DNA from: Alistipes communis
GTDB taxonomy: Bacteria > Bacteroidota > Bacteroidia > Bacteroidales > Rikenellaceae
Direction of reading: 5' to 3'
Assembly: GCF_006542665.1 (NCBI RefSeq)
Contig: NZ_AP019735.1
Span: 2,294,001 to 2,358,000 of the forward strand
DNA length: 64,000 nucleotides
Shown here: piece after piece, positions 60,721 to 64,000 of the stretch
Layout: each line of letters begins with the position of its first letter
Position numbering within the stretch: the first letter of the stretch is position 1
The notes under the pieces: model-generated
Told to the model about the DNA's origin: nothing
Database searches by the model: none
Seen by the model: only the letters and a program-made list of their open reading frames with translations
Translations under genes and position numbers: made by a program

Positions 60721-61461
60721 ATGAAAATCATCTTGTCGGAAAAATACGGCCGTCTGGCTTCGTGGATGCGGAAATTGCCTGCGCAGGGCGTTTGCGGGGA
60801 GGTATTGCGCGACGACCGCAATACGCTTTGGTGCGAACGGGTGGCGGGCGAGGAGTTTGTCGTCAAGCGTTTCGCCGTACCGCTGCGCCTGAACCGCTGG
60901 GTCTATACGTTTTTCCGGCCGACCAAAGCCCGACGTTCCTATGACTATTCGCTGCGGCTCCGGCGGTCGGGCATCGCCGTGGCCGACCCGGTCGGTTACA
61001 TCGAGTGCCGGCGGGGGCTGCTGTTCCATACGGGCTACTATGTTTCCAAACGGCTTCCCTACCCGACGCTCCAACAGCTGGATCGGGAACCGCAGGCACG
61101 GCAGTTCGAGATTCTCGATGCCTTTGCGGCCTTCACCGTCCGCCTCCACGAAAAGGGTGTGCTCGATTACGACTACAATCCGGGCAACATCTTCTATTAC
61201 CGGGAGGACGGTGCGTGGAATTTCGCGCTGATCGACGTCAACCGCATGGCCTTCCGCCGCAACCTGAGTCGGCGCGACTGCGTGGAGATGCTCCACCACC
61301 TCGACTGGGAGACGCCCTATCTGGATTATGTGCTGATCCGTTATGCCGAATTGCGCCGCTGGGACTGGAAACTCCTGAGCGGCGCCGTACTGCTCAAACA
61401 GGGGATCAACCTGCCGGTACGCATCCGGCGCTTTTTCAAACGGCTCATCGGGAGGAAGTAG
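60721..61461 (+). CDS. Lipopolysaccharide core kinase (Kdo/WaaP family)
   Basis: A 246-aa protein kinase-like fold. The ATP-binding Lys is in EEFVVKRFAVP; YIECRRGLLFHTGYYVSKRL is the hinge; the catalytic loop DYDYNPGNIFYY has the D-x-x-x-x-N pattern and the metal-binding Asp is in FALIDVNRM. This matches Bacteroidetes Kdo/WaaP-type kinases that phosphorylate lipid A-core sugars at the inner membrane. Upstream ATGs are before the promoter and not used. Confidence 0.85.
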   Translation: MKIILSEKYGRLASWMRKLPAQGVCGEVLRDDRNTLWCERVAGEEFVVKRFAVPLRLNRWVYTFFRPTKARRSYDYSLRLRRSGIAVADPVGYIECRRGLLFHTGYYVSKRLPYPTLQQLDREPQARQFEILDAFAAFTVRLHEKGVLDYDYNPGNIFYYREDGAWNFALIDVNRMAFRRNLSRRDCVEMLHHLDWETPYLDYVLIRYAELRRWDWKLLSGAVLLKQGINLPVRIRRFFKRLIGRK

Positions 61462-61530
61462 CGGCCGGCGATGCGATTATCCGTCCGAGAAGTTGTATTT
61501 TCGGACGGCGATGGGATGCTACGGCACCGG

Positions 61531-61830
61531 TCAGCGTTCGGCGCCGGCCGTTTCGCTCACCATGTCGCTCCACTCCGGATGCCGCTTGATGTAGACGGCG
61601 ACGAAAGAGCACTGCGGAACGACTTTCAACCTCTGCCTGCGGATGTCGGCCAGTGCGGCGGCGACCAGTTGTGCGCCTACGCCACGCCCCTCGTATGCTT
61701 CGGGGACGAACGTATGCGTCAGGACGATCGTCCCGTTGTCCTTTTCATAGTCGATATAGGCGGTATGCCCTCCGAGGTCGAACTCGTAACGGCTGCGGGC
61801 CTCGTTGTCTTTGAGGATGTATCGTTCCAT
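61531..61830 (-). CDS. Small GNAT-like N-acetyltransferase (YjdJ/CG type)
   Basis: A protein of 99 aa. DYEKDNGTIVLTHTFVPEAYEG then RGVGAQLVAAAL (acetyl-CoA loop) and PQCSFVAVYIKRHPEW, the pattern of the compact Acetyltransf_CG family. Substrate unknown. Convergent with the kinase gene. Confidence 0.88.
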   Translation of the reverse strand: MERYILKDNEARSRYEFDLGGHTAYIDYEKDNGTIVLTHTFVPEAYEGRGVGAQLVAAALADIRRQRLKVVPQCSFVAVYIKRHPEWSDMVSETAGAER

Positions 61831-61855
61831 AGAATATCGTTGTTTTCAACCGTCG

Positions 61856-61990
61856 TTTTCTTGCCGAAGCGCAGTTCGCGCGACGCGGCTCTGCCCGTTC
61901 GACTCGGAGAAAACGTTGAATTTCATTCTTCGTTTTCTCGCCTCGGTAGAGTCCGAACTGCGTTCGGTTCTGCGCTCGGCTTGACGAAAA
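61856..61990 (+). repeat. Dispersed element, copies 3 and 4 in tandem
   Basis: 61856-61913 (TTTTCTTGCCGAAG to GACTCGGAGAAAA) and 61933-61990 (TTTTCTCGCCTCGG to CTCGGCTTGACGAAAA), each 58 bp, 19 bp apart, upstream of the beta-barrel gene. Confidence 0.65.
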
Positions 61991-62075
61991 CGTTCTGTTT
62001 GGCCTGCAAATTACAAAATCGATTCCAAAACGGCTGTAAATCTTCCGGAATAAATGCGGGATTCCGGAAAATTCG

Positions 62076-62083
62076 TATATTTG
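62076..62083 (+). promoter_or_regulatory. -7 box of the beta-barrel gene
   Basis: TATATTTG, 44 nt before the start codon. Confidence 0.65.
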
Positions 62084-62127
62084 ACGATGCGAACTTATCC
62101 CGAACACCTTACTATCTATTCAATTTT

Positions 62128-62721
62128 ATGAAAAAACTCTTTCTCCTCGCGGTGCTGTCGGCCGTCGTGTGCGGCGCAGCGGCACATCCCAATCACATCT
62201 TCGGCGTGCGTGTCGGCATGAACATCGCCAACATGACCTTCAAAGCGGGCGGCGTGAGCGCTACGCCCAACTCCGTAGTCCGCCCGCTGGTGGCTTTCTC
62301 CTATGAAAAGAGCTTGATGCACACCCTGCCGCTCTATTTCGAAACGGGGCTGGGTATCGCCGGCTACGGCACCTCGGTCAGCGACGGTGCGGTGAAGCTC
62401 AACGCCTACTATTTCGAGGCGCCGGCACTGGTCAACTGGCGTTTCGGTTTGACGGAAGACGTCTCGTTGATTCCTTATCTGGGTCTGAGTATGCGCGTCG
62501 GCTTCGCCGGCAAGGTGAAGTCCGGATCGGCAAAGGCCGATACGTTCGGCGACGGGGGATTCGACCGTTTCGATATGGGCGTCCGCGCCGGCATCGGGGT
62601 GGAGTACCGTCGTTATTCGTTCCGTTTCGGTTACGATGCGGGATTCCTCAATCTCTCCGATGTGTCGGACGTCACGGTTCGCAACAAGACGTTCCAGCTG
62701 CAATTGGGCTACCGCTTCTGA
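62128..62721 (+). CDS. Outer-membrane beta-barrel (porin-family) protein
   Basis: A protein of 197 aa. Signal peptide of 19 residues (MKKLFLLAVLSAVVCGAAA), then alternating amphipathic strands (FGVRVGMNIANMTF, PLYFETGLGIAGYG, YYFEAPALVNWRFG) and a C-terminal aromatic (LQLGYRF), the outer-membrane insertion signal. Size fits the eight-stranded OmpA/OprB-like porin-family barrel of Bacteroidetes. Confidence 0.88.
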   Translation: MKKLFLLAVLSAVVCGAAAHPNHIFGVRVGMNIANMTFKAGGVSATPNSVVRPLVAFSYEKSLMHTLPLYFETGLGIAGYGTSVSDGAVKLNAYYFEAPALVNWRFGLTEDVSLIPYLGLSMRVGFAGKVKSGSAKADTFGDGGFDRFDMGVRAGIGVEYRRYSFRFGYDAGFLNLSDVSDVTVRNKTFQLQLGYRF

Positions 62722-63100
62722 TCGTAGCCCGATCGCAATTCATCGCTTCCCCTGCCGTTGCGGCGGGGGAAGGTCGTTTTAGGAAGGCTCGCTTTCCGGG
62801 CGGTCGGATTTCCGCGCTCCGTTTCGCTGCGTCCGGAACGAGGGTTTCGGCCCGGGTCGTCGGATTCCGGTACAGCCATTCGGAGAAGGAATCCTGCGGG
62901 GCTTCCTGCGTGAGGATCGATTGCCGGCGCATTTGCAGCGATCACCGGTGGGCAGGCTTTCGTGCGACGTATGTTCCCGATTCCGGTTTCGGCGGCCCGC
63001 AGGCCCGTGCGGAGGCATTGCGGAAGGGCGGGAAAAGTCCGGAACCTGTTTGCGGCACGCACTTTGCGCATGGGGCGAGTGTAAAACACCCCCGAAAGCT
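62722..63100. other. Intergenic region without recognised features
   Basis: About 380 bp between the beta-barrel and the AspT-family gene. Only short shadow frames are present and there is no clear TAnnTTTG box or terminator with a T-run. Confidence 0.5.
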
Positions 63101-64000
63101 ATGTTTGCGGATATTCATTTCATCGATTTTTTGCGCGCCAATCCGGCGCTGGCCGTTTTCGTCACCCTTGCGCTGGGTTTTCTGGTCGGCAAACTGCGCT
63201 GGCGCAGTTTCTCGCTCGGCACGGTGACGAGCGTGCTGCTGGTGGGCGTCGTGGTCGGGCAGTTGAAAATCGAGATTCCCGAACCGGCCAAGACCCTCTT
63301 TTTTCTCCTCTTTCTCTTTTCGGTCGGCTACGCCGTGGGCCCGCAGTTCTTCCGCGGGCTCAAACGCGACGGGCTGCCGCAGGTGGGGTTCGCGGTGGTC
63401 GTCTGCCTGTTGTGCCTCGGGTCGACGTGGCTCTGCGCCACGCTGATGGGCTACGACGTAGCGCAGGCGGCCGGACTGTTGGCCGGTTCGCAGACCATGT
63501 CCGCCGTGCTGGGCGTGGCGACCGACACCATCCGCCAGCTGCCCGACGGACAGGCGATCGATCTGGACGCCATGCCCGTCTGTTATGCCGTGACCTATAT
63601 TTTCGGTACGGCGGGGTCGGCGTGGATCTTGGGAACGCTCGGCCCGCGTCTGCTGGGCGGGGTGGAGAAGGTACACAAGGCGGCGCTCGACCTCGAATCG
63701 AAGCTGGGCGACGACGTCAGTTTCACGGCGGGCTTCGATCCTGCGGCGCGTGCCATCGTCTTCCGCGCCTACAAGGCCGAAAACGACTGGTTCGGGCAGC
63801 GGCACACCGTCGCCGAATTCGAACGCTACATGCAGTCGCAGAAGAAACTGATTTTCGTCGAGCGGCTGCGTCAACGGGGGCGCATCGCCGACGACGTGAC
63901 GCCCCGCACGACGATCTATCCCGGCGATACGCTCGTGGTGAGCGGCCGCCGTCAGTATGTGATCGAGGAGGAGGATTGGATCGGTACGGAGGTCGAAGAC
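63101..64000 (+). CDS. AspT/YidE-family transporter (partial, runs off the window)
   Basis: The first 300 aa are visible. Five or six membrane helices (FVTLALGFLVGKLRW, FFLLFLFSVGYAVGPQF), the family motif GLLAGSQTMSAVLGVA, then a cytoplasmic region with the start of a TrkA-C-like domain (RTTIYPGDTLVVSGRR). These are aspartate:alanine-type antiporters. The second half is outside the window. Confidence 0.88.
   Translation, partial: MFADIHFIDFLRANPALAVFVTLALGFLVGKLRWRSFSLGTVTSVLLVGVVVGQLKIEIPEPAKTLFFLLFLFSVGYAVGPQFFRGLKRDGLPQVGFAVVVCLLCLGSTWLCATLMGYDVAQAAGLLAGSQTMSAVLGVATDTIRQLPDGQAIDLDAMPVCYAVTYIFGTAGSAWILGTLGPRLLGGVEKVHKAALDLESKLGDDVSFTAGFDPAARAIVFRAYKAENDWFGQRHTVAEFERYMQSQKKLIFVERLRQRGRIADDVTPRTTIYPGDTLVVSGRRQYVIEEEDWIGTEVED

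Noticed and set aside
1..64000. CRISPR arrays and rRNA genes
   Set aside because: No regularly spaced direct repeats with unique spacers and no rRNA sequence were seen; the repeated fibre units are coding.

Overview
The window looks like a high-GC Bacteroidales chromosome, most likely Rikenellaceae (Alistipes-like). This is inferred from the gene content (BACON-domain lipoproteins, DUF2723 protein, Na+-pump decarboxylase subunit B, glutaminase plus glutamate/GABA antiporter), from many promoters of the Bacteroidetes type (TTTG, about 20 nt, TAnnTTTG) and from the lack of Shine-Dalgarno sites. No species can be proved from the sequence alone.

Chromosomal left arm (1-18.8 kb): the tail of a phage-terminase-like gene; a large DUF2723 membrane protein with two tandem promoters; a decarboxylating Na+ pump module (oadB plus a gamma-like subunit); cysS; a membrane-anchored TIR protein; a sugar O-acetyltransferase; the glutaminase/antiporter acid-tolerance pair; a thioredoxin-like lipoprotein; a reverse rubrerythrin; a GRP-type sugar permease; guaA and guaB.

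Mu-like (transposable, contractile-tailed) prophage, about 19.0-53.8 kb: (i) a leftward self-cleaving CI-type repressor facing a rightward early operon (small regulators, a tRNA-like element, MuA-type transposase, MuB-type ATPase, RecA-like ATPase, GemA-like protein, DUF3164); (ii) a leftward head operon (terminase small and large subunits, DUF1320, portal/MuF/nuclease-like fusion, gpG); (iii) a rightward late operon that begins with a tRNA-Met gene and continues with protease-scaffold, capsid, lysis genes, sheath, tube, frameshifted tail chaperone, tape measure, baseplate and four fibre genes, two of which carry nine-G tracts. The head and late operons diverge from a 25-bp palindrome that abuts the -33 boxes of both promoters. 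(iv) At the right end, where Mu carries com-mom, lie a rod-shaped RNA candidate and a three-gene cassette: a 40-aa protein, an ABC-ATPase/GNAT fusion and a formyltransferase-fold protein. I consider this cassette and the RNA the best candidates for an undescribed system.

Chromosomal right arm (53.87-64 kb): three consecutive BACON-type surface lipoproteins, an AraC regulator, a Kdo/WaaP-type kinase, a small GNAT, an outer-membrane beta-barrel protein and a truncated AspT-family transporter. A dispersed 55-58 bp element occurs four times in the chromosomal arms, and one copy lies inside a signal-peptide coding region.
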